Of a stretch of DNA of 64,000 nucleotides, positions 31,794 to 42,200 are shown in pieces; the first letter of the stretch is position 1, and every line of letters begins with the position of its first letter. Position numbers and translations under genes: made by a program. The notes beneath the pieces are model-generated. The model ran no database searches and was not told where the DNA came from. It saw only the letters and a list, made by a program, of their open reading frames with translations. This DNA comes from Prescottella equi (lineage in GTDB: Bacteria; Actinomycetota; Actinomycetes; Mycobacteriales; Mycobacteriaceae), in assembly GCF_002094305.1 (NCBI RefSeq), contig NZ_LWTX01000001.1, forward strand, positions 124,001 to 188,000. Reading direction: 5' to 3'.

Positions 31794-32099
31794 TCAACGC
31801 GCGTCGAACGTGTCGAACAGTTCCGACGTGATGCGATTGCGCTCCTCGGTTGCAGCCGCGGCGGCGAGGTGCGCGGTGTGCGCAATGGTCCGCGCGAGGA
31901 CCGCCGCGTCGAGGTCCTGCAGGGAATCGCTGAGCCACAACCCGGTCGGGCTGCCGTTGCCGTCGACCTCCACTCGCACGCGTCCGTCTTCGCTCGCGGC
32001 TTCCGCCCGAACGGCCTGGAGTGCGGACAGCGCGCCGTCGAGAAGGTCCAGCTGAGCGCTCGCCCGTTCGACGACCGCATCCATCTCGCGCCCGCTCAT
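31794..32099 (-). CDS. YbaB/EbfC-like protein of an ESX-substrate operon
   Basis: A 101-residue protein: a helix of about 40 residues, a short beta part (RVRVEVDGNGSPTGLWLSDSLQDL) and a final helix (ARTIAHTAHLAAAAATEERNRI). This is the YbaB/EbfC nucleoid-protein fold, also found in ESX-associated EspL. It overlaps the previous gene by 4 bp (ATGA) and closes a four-gene operon with an EspC-like protein and an NlpC/P60 hydrolase. A chaperone or regulatory role for the substrates is inferred. Confidence 0.7.
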   Translation of the reverse strand: MSGREMDAVVERASAQLDLLDGALSALQAVRAEAASEDGRVRVEVDGNGSPTGLWLSDSLQDLDAAVLARTIAHTAHLAAAAATEERNRITSELFDTFDAR

Positions 32100-32449
32100 G
32101 CCGGTCGCATCCAACTCGCCGGTGCGGCCTGGTTCTCGTCCTCGGCGCGCTGACTCGCCGCGACCTGGTCGCGGGTGGGCAGCCCGAGCCGATCGAGCAC
32201 GTCGGCGGGCACGCCGTCGCGGGTCAATTGTTCGCGTCGCCGGGCCCCGGCCTCCCGGCCCGCCTCGCGGCACAGCCGCAGGATCTCGCCGGCCAGACGT
32301 TCGCCGCCGTAGCGCAGTTCGCCCCTGTCGATGCGGATGTCGAGCGGAAGCCCCGTCTCGGTGGCCCGGACCGCAACGGTACGCGCGCGGTTGACAGCGG
32401 TCGCCGAGGACGCCGGCGACGCCGGTGGGGGCGGAAACGGTTCGGTCAT
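32096..32449 (-). CDS. YbaB-like hypothetical protein of an ESX-substrate operon
   Basis: A 117-residue protein with a Pro-rich N terminus and a segment VAVRATETGLPLDIRIDRGELRYGGERLAGEILRLCREAGREAGARRREQL. Its beta-hairpin plus long helix resembles the YbaB/EbfC core. No known name was recognised. It starts 26 bp after the NlpC/P60 gene and overlaps the next YbaB-like gene by 4 bp. It may work as a pair with that second YbaB-like protein. Confidence 0.65.
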   Translation of the reverse strand: MTEPFPPPPASPASSATAVNRARTVAVRATETGLPLDIRIDRGELRYGGERLAGEILRLCREAGREAGARRREQLTRDGVPADVLDRLGLPTRDQVAASQRAEDENQAAPASWMRPA

Positions 32450-32475
32450 GTCACTCCGATCGTGGGACGGGATGC

Positions 32476-33630
32476 TCATTCGGTGGGCCGGTAGAAGCCG
32501 TGAAAGCCCATGCCGCTGTTGCTGGTTCGGATCGCGCTGACCGACACCGGATCGCCGGCCTCGACCATCTGGCCGTTGCCGATCACCATCGCGACGTGGC
32601 CGTCCCACACCGCGAGGTCGCCGGGCATGACGTTTTCCTGGGCGACCGGAACGCCGACGCTCTGTTCCTGGGCCAGCCGCGGCAATTCCACTCCGGCCTC
32701 GCGGTAAGCCCATTGGGTGAGGCCGCTGCAGTCCAGACCCTGTCCGGGCGTCGTGCCGCCCCATTGGTACGGCACACCCTGCTGGGTGAGGGCATTGCGC
32801 ACCGCGTCGGCGGCCTCCTCGTTGGGGGCCACGGCGGTGGTGCCGTCGGGGAGCACGATCTCGACACCGCTCCCGCCGAAGCGGGGATCGTACGAAGTCG
32901 AGCCGCCGGCACTGCCGCTCTCGGTGGATGCCACGGCCGAACCGGAACCGTACGAGCCGGAGCCGTAGGCGACGGGTGCCACGTCGCCGGCCGACGAGCC
33001 GAAGGATCCGACGGGCCCCGAGGAGGGACCCGCGAACGCCGACAGCACCCGCCCGGCCACATCGGCCTGCGGTGCCACGGGTGCCGCGGGAAGGGTCGCG
33101 GACGCGGCGACCGTGCGGGCGTCGTTCGGCACCGGGTCGGGGGCGGTGAGGTCCACGATCTTCGCGGTGTGCGCGGCCAACTCTCCGCGCACTCGCTCGA
33201 CGACGGTCAGCGCACGACCGAGGTGTTCTGTCGCGGCACCGATCAACATCATCTGCCCGGCCGGTGTCGCCAGCGCGGGAAGCGCCGAGGACGCGAGTGA
33301 GAGGAAGGACTGCAGGATCGCCGCGAGCTCGGCGTTGCCTGCCCGGACGCTCTCGGACGCAGCCTCGACGACGGTCGCGATCTCCCGGCCGCGATCCGAC
33401 AGCTGCACGGATGCGGACTGTGTGGCCTCCGCTTTCGTGACCGCCGCGTCGGCGGCGACACCGGTCCAGGTGCCCCCGAGTTCGCTGATCCCGGTCCGCC
33501 CCACCGCATGGGCGGCGTCGATCGCTTCCGAGGCCGCCCGCAGCGATGCGGCGGGGGAGCCGGCCGGAAGGGCACCGGAACCGAACGCGGCGAGAAGGTC
33601 GACGACAGGGCGCGCGAGGACGTCGATCAT
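32476..33630 (-). CDS. NlpC/P60 peptidoglycan hydrolase with N-terminal ESX-type (WxG) domain
   Basis: A 384-residue protein without a classical signal peptide. Residues 1-165 are helical with a WxG turn (GGTWTGVAADAA, Trp55-Thr-Gly57), as in WXG100-type secretion partners. Residues about 195-255 are a Gly/Ser-rich linker. Residues 268-384 are an NlpC/P60 domain with Cys301 (GLDCSGLTQWAYR), His345 (WDGHVAMVIG) and Glu357 (GQMVEAG). The His-Glu spacing of 12 equals that of the RipA triad, so the active site looks complete. It likely cuts peptidoglycan cross-peptides after export by a type VII system. Its ATG overlaps the EspC-like gene by 4 bp. Confidence 0.85.
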   Translation of the reverse strand: MIDVLARPVVDLLAAFGSGALPAGSPAASLRAASEAIDAAHAVGRTGISELGGTWTGVAADAAVTKAEATQSASVQLSDRGREIATVVEAASESVRAGNAELAAILQSFLSLASSALPALATPAGQMMLIGAATEHLGRALTVVERVRGELAAHTAKIVDLTAPDPVPNDARTVAASATLPAAPVAPQADVAGRVLSAFAGPSSGPVGSFGSSAGDVAPVAYGSGSYGSGSAVASTESGSAGGSTSYDPRFGGSGVEIVLPDGTTAVAPNEEAADAVRNALTQQGVPYQWGGTTPGQGLDCSGLTQWAYREAGVELPRLAQEQSVGVPVAQENVMPGDLAVWDGHVAMVIGNGQMVEAGDPVSVSAIRTSNSGMGFHGFYRPTE

Positions 33631-33971
33631 GAGAGCCCGGCGTCCGTCGCGACGAGGGCGCCTGCGCCCGTGTCGATGAGGGCGCCTGCGCCCGCGGCAT
33701 CGGTCGCGTCGTACGCCGCGGCGGTGCTCGCGGCCGCTGCACTCATGGCCGACCAGGCCGACGACAGTCGCCGCACCTGGGCAACGTGAGCATCCTGAGC
33801 GGCCGTGAACGCGGCCACGAAGTCGCCCCCGACGACTCCGAAGACCGGTCCGAGCAGTGCCGGACCCGCCGCGCCCGCGGCTGCGCCCGCGGCCTCGGTC
33901 TGTGCGGCCAGAGCAGCGGCCGTCGCGCCGAACGTCGCGATACCTGCCGTCCGTGCCGAGAACTCACCCAT
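33627..33971 (-). CDS. EspC-like ESX secretion-associated protein with YxxxD motif
   Basis: A 114-residue Ala/Gly-rich helical protein. Residues 48-92 follow the EspC-family (PF10824-type) pattern FxxAxxxxHxxxxxxLxxxWxxM...AAxxYxxxD, with Tyr87-Asp-Ala-Thr-Asp91 forming the YxxxD type VII secretion signal. Two short direct repeats (GAGALIDT / GAGALVAT) close the chain. It is first in the operon and overlaps the WxG/NlpC gene by 4 bp. Paired YxxxD and WxG partners encoded side by side are the usual layout of ESX heterodimeric substrates. Confidence 0.75.
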   Translation of the reverse strand: MGEFSARTAGIATFGATAAALAAQTEAAGAAAGAAGPALLGPVFGVVGGDFVAAFTAAQDAHVAQVRRLSSAWSAMSAAAASTAAAYDATDAAGAGALIDTGAGALVATDAGLS

Positions 33972-34077
33972 GCAGTCCCCCCGTCGAGAAGATGTCCGTC
34001 GAAGAGTTGGACGCGGTGAGGCGCGGTTCGGTTCCCATCGAATTCGGCGGCGGAGGTCCCCACTATCCTGTGAACTC

Positions 34078-34701
34078 ATGGAAACGTGCGTGGTCGATCA
34101 TCCGCTGGCAGCTGCTCTTCTGACGACGATGCGGGACGAGCGCAGCGACAGCCCCACGTTCCGGTCCGCATTGCGCGAACTGACCCAGATGTTGATCTAC
34201 GAAGCCATCCGCGACGCCCCGGTCGAGAAGTTCGACGTCAAGACGCCGGTGGCGGTGACGACGGGCTACCGACTGGCGGCGCCGCCCCTGCTGGTCCCGG
34301 TCCTGCGAGCGGGCCTGGGCATGGTCGACCAGGCCAGCCTGGCCATCCCGCAGTCGCGGGTCGGTTTCGTCGGGATGGCCCGGGACGAGGAGACGCACCA
34401 GCCGGTGCCGTACCTCGAGTCGCTGCCGGCCGACCTTTCCGGCATCCCGGTGTACGTGCTCGATCCGATGCTCGCGACCGGCGGTTCGATGGTGCACACG
34501 ATCGATCTGCTCGTCGCGCGTGGCGCCACCGACGTCACCGCGGTGTGTGTGGTCGCCGCACCGGAGGGCGTCGACGCCCTCGCGAACTCCGGCCACCCGG
34601 TCCGCCTGGTCACGGCCACCGTCGACGAGGGCCTCGACGAGAACGCCTTCATCGTGCCGGGACTCGGCGATGCGGGCGACCGCCAGTTCGGCCCCCGCTA
34701 G
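34078..34701 (+). CDS. upp: Uracil phosphoribosyltransferase
   Basis: A 207-residue salvage enzyme making UMP from uracil and PRPP. Motifs: [13 protein letters not shown], the PRPP loop [20 protein letters not shown] and the C-terminal uracil-binding [13 protein letters not shown]. It is divergent from the ESX-type operon with a 106-bp gap. The ATG at 34078 gives the usual length. Confidence 0.96.
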   Translation: METCVVDHPLAAALLTTMRDERSDSPTFRSALRELTQMLIYEAIRDAPVEKFDVKTPVAVTTGYRLAAPPLLVPVLRAGLGMVDQASLAIPQSRVGFVGMARDEETHQPVPYLESLPADLSGIPVYVLDPMLATGGSMVHTIDLLVARGATDVTAVCVVAAPEGVDALANSGHPVRLVTATVDEGLDENAFIVPGLGDAGDRQFGPR

Positions 34702-35406
34702 CTAGCGCGGGGCGCTCTGCAGGACGCGTCCGCTCACCGCGTCGACGTCCACGGCGCGCCGCGCTCCGGACGCGTCGACGACGTCGGCCTCCCACACGTA
34801 CGTGCCGCCCTTCTCCACCACGAGTTGCAGGTCGGTGATCCGGCCGCCCGGGACCTCGGTCAGCACGACGCCCGTGGCGGCCGTGTAGTCGAGCTCGGCT
34901 ACGTCGGTGCCCGGAGTGGGTTCCCCGGTCACCGAGGGGCCGGCGATGACGCGGTCACCGTCGGGGGAGATGCCGACCTCGACCGCGACGCCGTCGGCGT
35001 TGATCAGGTCGACGACCCAGCTGCCGTCGCTGTTCTCCTCGATGGACACCAGCGAGCTACCGGGAACTGCCGCGAGCGCGGTGCGGCCGGCATGTTCGAA
35101 GACCTTGGCGTTCCAGCCGGGCGCGAGCGTCGGGGCGCCAGTCGCGCCCGATGCCGATGTGGGGGATGTCGCCGTGTTCCCCGAAGCCCCCGAAGCCCCC
35201 GAAGCCCCCGAAGCCTCGGAAGCCTCCGAAGCCCCCGAAGCCGACGTCGTCGAGGCCTTCGCGGAGGTGCTCGTCGCGGCAGCGGCGCTCGTGGTGGTTG
35301 CCGCGCCGCCGTCGTCGTTGCCGCAACCGACCAAGGCGACGAGTGCTGCGCCGACGACGGCAGCCGTTCGGACCCGGCCTGCGGCAGCGCCCTGGAAAAC
35401 TCTCAT
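34702..35406 (-). CDS. PepSY-like lipoprotein A with 9-bp tandem repeats
   Basis: A 234-residue predicted lipoprotein with signal AAVVGAALVALVGC (lipobox LVGC), a low-complexity Thr/Ser/Ala region, and two PepSY-like halves (about 95-155 and 165-234), each with the pattern EADVVDASGARRAVDVDAVSGRVL. PepSY domains occur in extracytoplasmic proteins that bind or inhibit proteases, or sense membrane state. The linker codes six or seven (Gly/Glu)-Ala-Ser units from a 9-bp tandem repeat. It is a paralogue of the next gene upstream (35493-36110), 86 bp away. Its 3' end abuts upp convergently. Confidence 0.8.
   Translation of the reverse strand: MRVFQGAAAGRVRTAAVVGAALVALVGCGNDDGGAATTTSAAAATSTSAKASTTSASGASEASEASGASGASGASGNTATSPTSASGATGAPTLAPGWNAKVFEHAGRTALAAVPGSSLVSIEENSDGSWVVDLINADGVAVEVGISPDGDRVIAGPSVTGEPTPGTDVAELDYTAATGVVLTEVPGGRITDLQLVVEKGGTYVWEADVVDASGARRAVDVDAVSGRVLQSAPR
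35181..35243. repeat. 9-bp tandem repeat in lipoprotein A
   Basis: About seven copies of CCGAAGCCC (with CGGAAGCCT variants) run in frame inside the lipoprotein gene, coding repeating xAS tripeptides on the minus strand. Copy number changes would keep the frame and alter linker length. Confidence 0.85.
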
Positions 35407-35492
35407 ATCGGCCAAACCTCTCAAATCGCCAACCATCGGTACCGGAACGTTGTACCAGAGATTGATCTGCCCGAGCGGGAGGTTCGCCGAGT

Positions 35493-36110
35493 TCAGCGTC
35501 CGGTCGTGTTCGCCAGGACCGTGCCGGTCGCGGCGTCGACGGTGACCTCGTGCTTGGTGCCGGACTCGTCGATCACGTCGGCCTCCCACACCGTGGTGCC
35601 GTTGGCGGAGTCGAGGTCGAGTTCGGTGACCGCGCCGCCGGGTACTTCGGTGAGCAGGACGGCAGTGGCCGCGTTGTAGTCGAGAGTCGCTCCCTGCACG
35701 CGGTCGCGGTGTTTCGCGCGGTCGGCTTCGTCCTCTTCCTCGATCCGGGGCGTCCCGAGGACCGTCGCGCCGTCGGCGGACACATCGACGTGGTGTTCGA
35801 TCCCGTCGGGAGTGACGACCTGCGCCTCCCACGTCCGGTCGTGCTCGGCTTCGATCGAGACGAGGACACCCTCGGGTACCGCCGCCACGGCGGTCGCTCC
35901 GGCCCGAGCGAGGGCTTGTGTGCCCGGGGCGGCGTCGGGCGTGCCGGTGCCCGCGCCGGTCGTCGTGCCGGTGGTCGTGCCGGTGGTCGAGGTGGGATCC
36001 TGCCAGCCGTCGTCGTTCCCGCCGCAACCGGCGAGAGCGACGAGCGCGGCCCCCGTGATCGCGAGGGTCGCCGTGCGCGTCCTCGACGTGGAACCGTTCT
36101 GTCGGAGCAT
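35493..36110 (-). CDS. PepSY-like lipoprotein B (paralogue of lipoprotein A)
   Basis: A 205-residue predicted lipoprotein: signal ATLAITGAALVALAGC (lipobox LAGC), a Thr/Gly-rich linker, then two PepSY-like repeats ending EADVIDESGTKHEVTVDAATGTVL. The C-terminal half is close to lipoprotein A (LDYNAATAVLLTEVPGGAVTELDL against LDYTAATGVVLTEVPGGRITDLQL), so the pair arose by tandem duplication. GGAGAAG precedes the ATG at 36110. No partner sensor kinase lies beside it. Confidence 0.8.
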   Translation of the reverse strand: MLRQNGSTSRTRTATLAITGAALVALAGCGGNDDGWQDPTSTTGTTTGTTTGAGTGTPDAAPGTQALARAGATAVAAVPEGVLVSIEAEHDRTWEAQVVTPDGIEHHVDVSADGATVLGTPRIEEEDEADRAKHRDRVQGATLDYNAATAVLLTEVPGGAVTELDLDSANGTTVWEADVIDESGTKHEVTVDAATGTVLANTTGR

Positions 36111-36157
36111 CGTCTTCTCCGTTCCGTTGTCACCTTCGGGTGGGAGGTACTCGCGCT

Positions 36158-37650
<1,493 letters not shown>

Positions 37651-37654
<4 letters not shown>

Positions 37655-38436
37655 AGCCGCGCCAGCAGGTCGCGCAGCAGTCCGCCCATGCGCCCGGCGG
37701 ACGCCTGCCCAGCGGCCAGGACCTCGGCGTGGTCGAGAGGTTCTCCGGTGATGCCGGCGGCGAGGTTGGTCACGAGGGAGATGCCGAGGACCTCCGCGCC
37801 GAGCGCGCGGGCCGCGATGGTCTCGTGCACGGTCGACATCCCCACCAGGTCGGCACCCAGGATGCGGAGCATGCGGATCTCCGCGGGCGTCTCGTAGTGC
37901 GGGCCGGGCAGTCCCGCGTACACGCCCTCGGCCAGGGTCGGGTCGATCTCGCGGGCGAGGGTCCGCAACCGGGGGCTGTAGGAGTCGACGAGGTTCACGA
38001 ACTGGGCCCCGACGAGCGGTGACCTTGCGGTGAGGTTGAGGTGGTCGCTGATGAGGACGGGCTGCCCGACGCTCATCCCCTCGCGGATCCCGCCCGCGGC
38101 GTTGGTGAGCACTACGGTGTCGGCGCCGGCGGCGATCGCGGTGCGGACCGGATGCACGACGCGCGTGAGGTCGTGCCCTTCGTAGGCGTGCGCGCGACCG
38201 AGAAGTACGAGAACCGGCGTGTCACCGACACGGATCGAAAGCACCGTGCCGGCGTGTCCCGAGGCGGACGGTGTGGCGAAACCCGGAAGGTCCGCCATCG
38301 GGACCGTGGCGACCGGCTCGCCCAGCGAGTCGGCTGCGGCCCGCCATCCCGATCCGAGAACGACCGCGGCGCGGTGCTTCGCGATCCCGGTACGTTCGGC
38401 GAGGACGTCGGCGGCCTGCTGCTCGAGTGTGCCCAT
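37651..38436 (-). CDS. deoD: Purine nucleoside phosphorylase (trimeric, class II)
   Basis: A 261-residue phosphorylase cleaving inosine and guanosine to base and ribose-1-phosphate. Motifs: VVLGSGW (phosphate), [40 protein letters not shown] (base-binding Tyr/Glu) and [13 protein letters not shown]. The ATG at 38436 removes a short unlikely extension. It is followed by pmmB with a 4-bp overlap. It works downstream of adenosine deaminase in purine salvage. Confidence 0.95.
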
Positions 38437-38490
38437 GAAGGGACACAGTAGTGGCGGCACGCGATGTTACTCGCGGGTAGTATCGCGCCC

Positions 38491-39189
38491 ATGCCATACC
38501 TGAATCGTCAAGGCGACGTCTTCGTCCTGTACCTCGGCAACGAGGGTGAGACGGACAACGAGAATCGGTTCCACCCCGACTGGATCGACGCGACGCACGC
38601 GTTGCTGGACGAGGTCGAGGCGCACGAGGGGCCCGCCGCGCTGGTCACCACGGCGACCGGAAAGTTCTACACGAACGGCCTCGACACCGACTGGATCTTC
38701 GGCAACCTCGACAAGCTGCCCGGGTATCTCGATCGGGTGCACACGGTCTTCTCCCGGCTGCTGACCTTCCCGATGGCGACGATCGCGGCCGTGCAGGGTC
38801 ACGCCTTCGGTGCCGGCGCGATGCTCGCGGTGTCGCAGGATTTCCGCGTCATGCGCAGCGACCGCGGCTACTACTGCCTGCCCGAGGTCAATCTGAACAT
38901 GCCGTTCACGGTGGGGATGTCGTCGCTCCTCACGTCCCGGTTGACGCGGCAGACGGCCGTCGAGGCGATGACGACGGGACGCCGCTACGGCGGGGCCGAC
39001 GCGCTGGCGGCGGGCATCGTCGACGACGCCGTCGAGGGCGATCTGGTGCTCGGTGCTGCCGTCGCGCGGGCGTCGGCACTCGTCTCCACGCGCGGGGCGA
39101 ATCTCTCCGGGATCAAGCGCGGCATCCACCGCGAAACGCTCGAAGCCCTCGGCACCGCGACCGACGAGAGCAACTTCAAGTTCGGTTGA
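38491..39189 (+). CDS. Enoyl-CoA hydratase/isomerase family protein
   Basis: A 232-residue crotonase-fold protein, short for the family. It starts LNRQGDVFVLYLGNEGETDNENRF, has oxyanion-hole regions in FYTNGLDTDWIFG and GHAFGAGAMLAVSQDFRVM, and ends with helices around LTRQTAVEAMTTGRRYGGADALAAG. The paired Glu residues of hydratases are not obvious and the length fits delta3,delta2-enoyl-CoA isomerases better. Its substrate is unknown. It is divergent from deoD (54 bp) and ends 37 bp before amiB. Confidence 0.8.
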   Translation: MPYLNRQGDVFVLYLGNEGETDNENRFHPDWIDATHALLDEVEAHEGPAALVTTATGKFYTNGLDTDWIFGNLDKLPGYLDRVHTVFSRLLTFPMATIAAVQGHAFGAGAMLAVSQDFRVMRSDRGYYCLPEVNLNMPFTVGMSSLLTSRLTRQTAVEAMTTGRRYGGADALAAGIVDDAVEGDLVLGAAVARASALVSTRGANLSGIKRGIHRETLEALGTATDESNFKFG

Positions 39190-39226
39190 CGAGGGCCCGG
39201 CCCGCAGGAGTGAGAGACTGGACGCT

Positions 39227-40396
39227 GTGAGGTCAGGATCCCCTGCAGTATCGGAGACGGTGTCGGCCGCGCGATCGGATCTGATCGCGCTGTCGCACTC
39301 CATCCACGACGAACCGGAATTGGCGTTCGAGGAGGTCCGCAGCGCCGCCAAGCTGGTCGACTTCCTGCGCGGTCACGACTTCGACGTGCGCACCGGAATC
39401 GCCGATCTGCCCACGGCGTTCGAGGCGACTGTCGGCAGCGGCGATCTGGTGATCGGGCTGCTCGCCGAGTACGACGCGCTCCCGGAGATCGGTCATGCGT
39501 GCGGGCACAACGTCATTGCGGCATCCGCGGTCGGCGCCGCCCTCGCGCTGGCGCCGGTCGCGGATGCGCTGGGAATCACCGTGCGGGTCATCGGGACACC
39601 GGCCGAGGAGACGGGCGGCGGCAAGGTGCTGATGCTCGAGCGCGGTGTCTTCGACGATGTCGCGGCGGCGTTGATGGTGCATCCCGGACCCTTCGACATC
39701 GTGGGTGCGACGTCGCTCGCGCTCGCCGACCTCGCGATCACGTTCGCGGGCAGGGAGGCGCACGCGTCGGCCGCACCGGAATTCGGCCGCAACGCAGCCG
39801 ATGCCGTCACCGTCGCGCAGGTCGGTCTCGCGCTGCTCCGTCAGCACCTGTCGCCGGGGCAGCAACTGCACGGAATAGTCAGCGACGGCGGCGCGGCACC
39901 GAACATCGTGCCCGCCCACGCCGAGATGCTGTACTACCTGCGGGCGCGGACGGCGGACTCGCTCGAGGAGTTGACCGCCCGCGCCGAGGCGTGCTTCGCG
40001 GCCGGGGCGCTCGCGACGGGGTGCACACACGGGATCCGCACGGTCTCGCCGCCGTACAGCGAACTGCGGCCGGACCCGTGGCTGTCCGACGTGTACCGCG
40101 ACGAGATCGTCGACCTCGGCCGGACTCCGCTGTCCGCCGAGTTGGAATCGTCTCGGCCGCTGGGCAGTACCGACATGGGCAACGTGACGCACGTGCTGCC
40201 CGGAATTCACCCGGTCGTGGGACTCGATTCCGGCGGCGCGGTGACGCATCAGCCGGCGTTCGCGGCGGCAGCGGTTAACGAGTCGGCCGACCAGGCCGTG
40301 GTCGACGGTGCGATCGCTCTGGCGCGCACGACGATTCGAGCCGCGCTCGACGAAGGTCAGCGAGCGCGCCTGCTGGAAGGAGTGGAACGTCGGTGA
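39227..40396 (+). CDS. amiB1: M20 family amidohydrolase (AmiB1-like)
   Basis: A 389-residue metallopeptidase-fold amidohydrolase. Metal-ligand motifs are EYDALPEIGHACGHNVIAAS (Asp, His), IGTPAEETGGGK (Glu-Glu), the dimerisation-domain FAGREAHASAAPEFGRNA and a late THQPAF His. Members hydrolyse N-acyl amino acids or aminobenzoyl-glutamate-like amides. The GTG at 39227 gives the family-like N terminus MRSGSPAVSETVSAARSDLIALSHSIHDEPELAFEE. It overlaps the next M20 gene by 4 bp; the pair corresponds to amiB1-amiA1 in mycobacteria. Confidence 0.88.
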   Translation: MRSGSPAVSETVSAARSDLIALSHSIHDEPELAFEEVRSAAKLVDFLRGHDFDVRTGIADLPTAFEATVGSGDLVIGLLAEYDALPEIGHACGHNVIAASAVGAALALAPVADALGITVRVIGTPAEETGGGKVLMLERGVFDDVAAALMVHPGPFDIVGATSLALADLAITFAGREAHASAAPEFGRNAADAVTVAQVGLALLRQHLSPGQQLHGIVSDGGAAPNIVPAHAEMLYYLRARTADSLEELTARAEACFAAGALATGCTHGIRTVSPPYSELRPDPWLSDVYRDEIVDLGRTPLSAELESSRPLGSTDMGNVTHVLPGIHPVVGLDSGGAVTHQPAFAAAAVNESADQAVVDGAIALARTTIRAALDEGQRARLLEGVERR

Positions 40397-41544
40397 ACGA
40401 GGACGTCGAGAAGTGGCTCGCCGAACACACGATGGACCTGTCGCGGTGGCGTCGGCACTTCCACGCCAATCCGGAACTGGCGCGGCACGAGTTCGCGACC
40501 ACCGCGTTCGTTGCGAGCCAGTTGTCGTCGGCCGGGATGTCACCGCTGCTGCTGCCCGGAGGGACGGGCGTGATCTGCGACATCGGCCCCGGCGGAATGC
40601 GGATCGGGTTGCGCGGCGACATGGACGCGCTGCCGCTGCAGGAGGCGACGGGTGCGCCGTACTCGTCGACCGTGCCCGGCGTGGCGCACGCGTGCGGCCA
40701 CGACGCCCACACCGCGATCCTGCTCGGGACAGCACTGGCATTGAACTCGTTGCCGCAGTTGCCGATCGGCGTGCGGTTCATCTTCCAGCCGGCCGAGGAG
40801 GTCATGCCGGGCGGTGCCATCGACGTCGTGGCCGCCGGCGGGATGCAGGGGGTCTCGCGGATTTTCGCACTGCACTGCGACCCGCGGCTCGAGGCGGGCA
40901 AGGTGGGCGTGCGGGTCGGTGCCATCACTTCCGCGGCGGACACCATCGAACTCGTCCTCGACTCGCCGGGCGGTCACACCTCCCGGCCGCACCTGACGAC
41001 GGACCTGGTCTACGCGATCGGCACGGTCATCACCGGGCTGCCCGGGATGCTCAGCCGCCGCATCGATCCGCGTAGCGGCACGGTGATGGTGTGGGGCGCG
41101 GTCAGCGCCGGGCAGGCCCCCAACGCGATCCCCCGAAGCGGCATCCTCACCGGGACCGTCCGCACCGGAGACCACGACACGTGGGCGCTGCTCGAGCCGA
41201 CGGTCAGGGAGATCGTCCACGGACTGCTCGCGCCGACCGGCGTGCGCTACGAGCTCAACTACCGGCGCGGGGTGCCGCCGGTGGTGAACGACGAGGTGTC
41301 GGCGCGGATGTTCGAGGACGCGGTGCGCGCGATCGGTCCCGACGCTCTCGCGGACACCCCGCAGTCGGGTGGCGGCGAGGACTTCTCCTGGTATCTGGAG
41401 GAGGCGCCGGGCGCGATGGCGCGGCTGGGCGTGTGGTCCGGGCACGGCCCTCAGTTGGACATCCACCAGCCCACGTTCGACCTCGACGAGCGGGCGCTGG
41501 TCACCGGAGTCCGGGTCCTGACGAACCTGGTGCTGCAGTCCTGA
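40393..41544 (+). CDS. amiA1: M20 family amidohydrolase (AmiA1/HipO-like)
   Basis: A 383-residue amidohydrolase of the hippurate hydrolase type. It has RRHFHANPELARHEF, GDMDALPLQEATG, VAHACGHDAHTAILLG (metal His and Asp), FQPAEEVMPGGAID (Glu), and a late GGGEDFSWYLEEAPG. Its GTG overlaps the stop of amiB1 (GTGA), so the two are translated together. Likely substrates are N-acylated amino acids; the pair may act as a heterodimer, which is inference. Confidence 0.9.
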   Translation: MNEDVEKWLAEHTMDLSRWRRHFHANPELARHEFATTAFVASQLSSAGMSPLLLPGGTGVICDIGPGGMRIGLRGDMDALPLQEATGAPYSSTVPGVAHACGHDAHTAILLGTALALNSLPQLPIGVRFIFQPAEEVMPGGAIDVVAAGGMQGVSRIFALHCDPRLEAGKVGVRVGAITSAADTIELVLDSPGGHTSRPHLTTDLVYAIGTVITGLPGMLSRRIDPRSGTVMVWGAVSAGQAPNAIPRSGILTGTVRTGDHDTWALLEPTVREIVHGLLAPTGVRYELNYRRGVPPVVNDEVSARMFEDAVRAIGPDALADTPQSGGGEDFSWYLEEAPGAMARLGVWSGHGPQLDIHQPTFDLDERALVTGVRVLTNLVLQS

Positions 41545-41551
41545 CAGGCGG

Positions 41552-42022
41552 TCAGGGCGTGCCGGGGCCGACGTTACGGCTGTTGCGGGTGCGCAGGCTC
41601 CGGACGTACTCGGCCGGGGCGCCGGCGATCTCCGCGGCATCGGCCATCACGCCGAGATAGCGGGCAGAGGGCAGGCCGCCCTCGTAGGCGTCGAGCACGT
41701 ACAGCCAGGCGAGAACGGGCCCGTCGGCGGTGTCGACGCGCAACCGGATCTTGCGATGGATGCCGAGTTCGGAACCCTCCCAGCGGTCCAGGCGCTCCTC
41801 GTCCTCGGTGGGGACGTCGTAGAGGACGACGAAGACCGCAGCATCCGGATCGTCCTGATCCTCGACGACCGTCGCGAGTGCGCCCTCCCAGCCGATGTCG
41901 CCGCCACTGAAGGTCAATCGCCAGCCTCGGAGCCACCCGGTGCCCGCCATCGGCGAATGCGGGCAGCGCTCGAGCATTTGTTCCGGGTGCATGTTGGACC
42001 CGTAGGCGGCATAGATCGGCAC
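41552..42022 (-). CDS. Gamma-glutamylcyclotransferase-like protein (Rv3304-like)
   Basis: A 156-residue GGCT/AIG2-fold protein with the N-terminal YAAYGSNMHPEQMLERCP (the YGSN phosphate-like loop), GWRLTFSG and the later catalytic-Glu region VVLYDVPTEDEERLDRWEG. A GTG start at 42022 gives MPIYAAYGSN. The reaction might be cyclisation of gamma-glutamyl amines to 5-oxoproline, but the substrate is unknown. It is convergent with amiA1 and divergent from lpdA. Confidence 0.82.
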   Translation of the reverse strand: MPIYAAYGSNMHPEQMLERCPHSPMAGTGWLRGWRLTFSGGDIGWEGALATVVEDQDDPDAAVFVVLYDVPTEDEERLDRWEGSELGIHRKIRLRVDTADGPVLAWLYVLDAYEGGLPSARYLGVMADAAEIAGAPAEYVRSLRTRNSRNVGPGTP

Positions 42023-42200
42023 GGCGGCAAGCCTAATCCGTCGGCTCGGAACTGGGGAACCCGGAGAACCGTCCGGCGCACGATCCGACGTGCTCGGCGC
42101 TCGGGAGGGGCCCGTTGCCTGCGTGTTCCCGGTCACTGGAATAGCGTTGTACCCGGGCCAGGCTGGAGATCCCGGCCGTCGAGGCAAGCTTGGAGGACGA

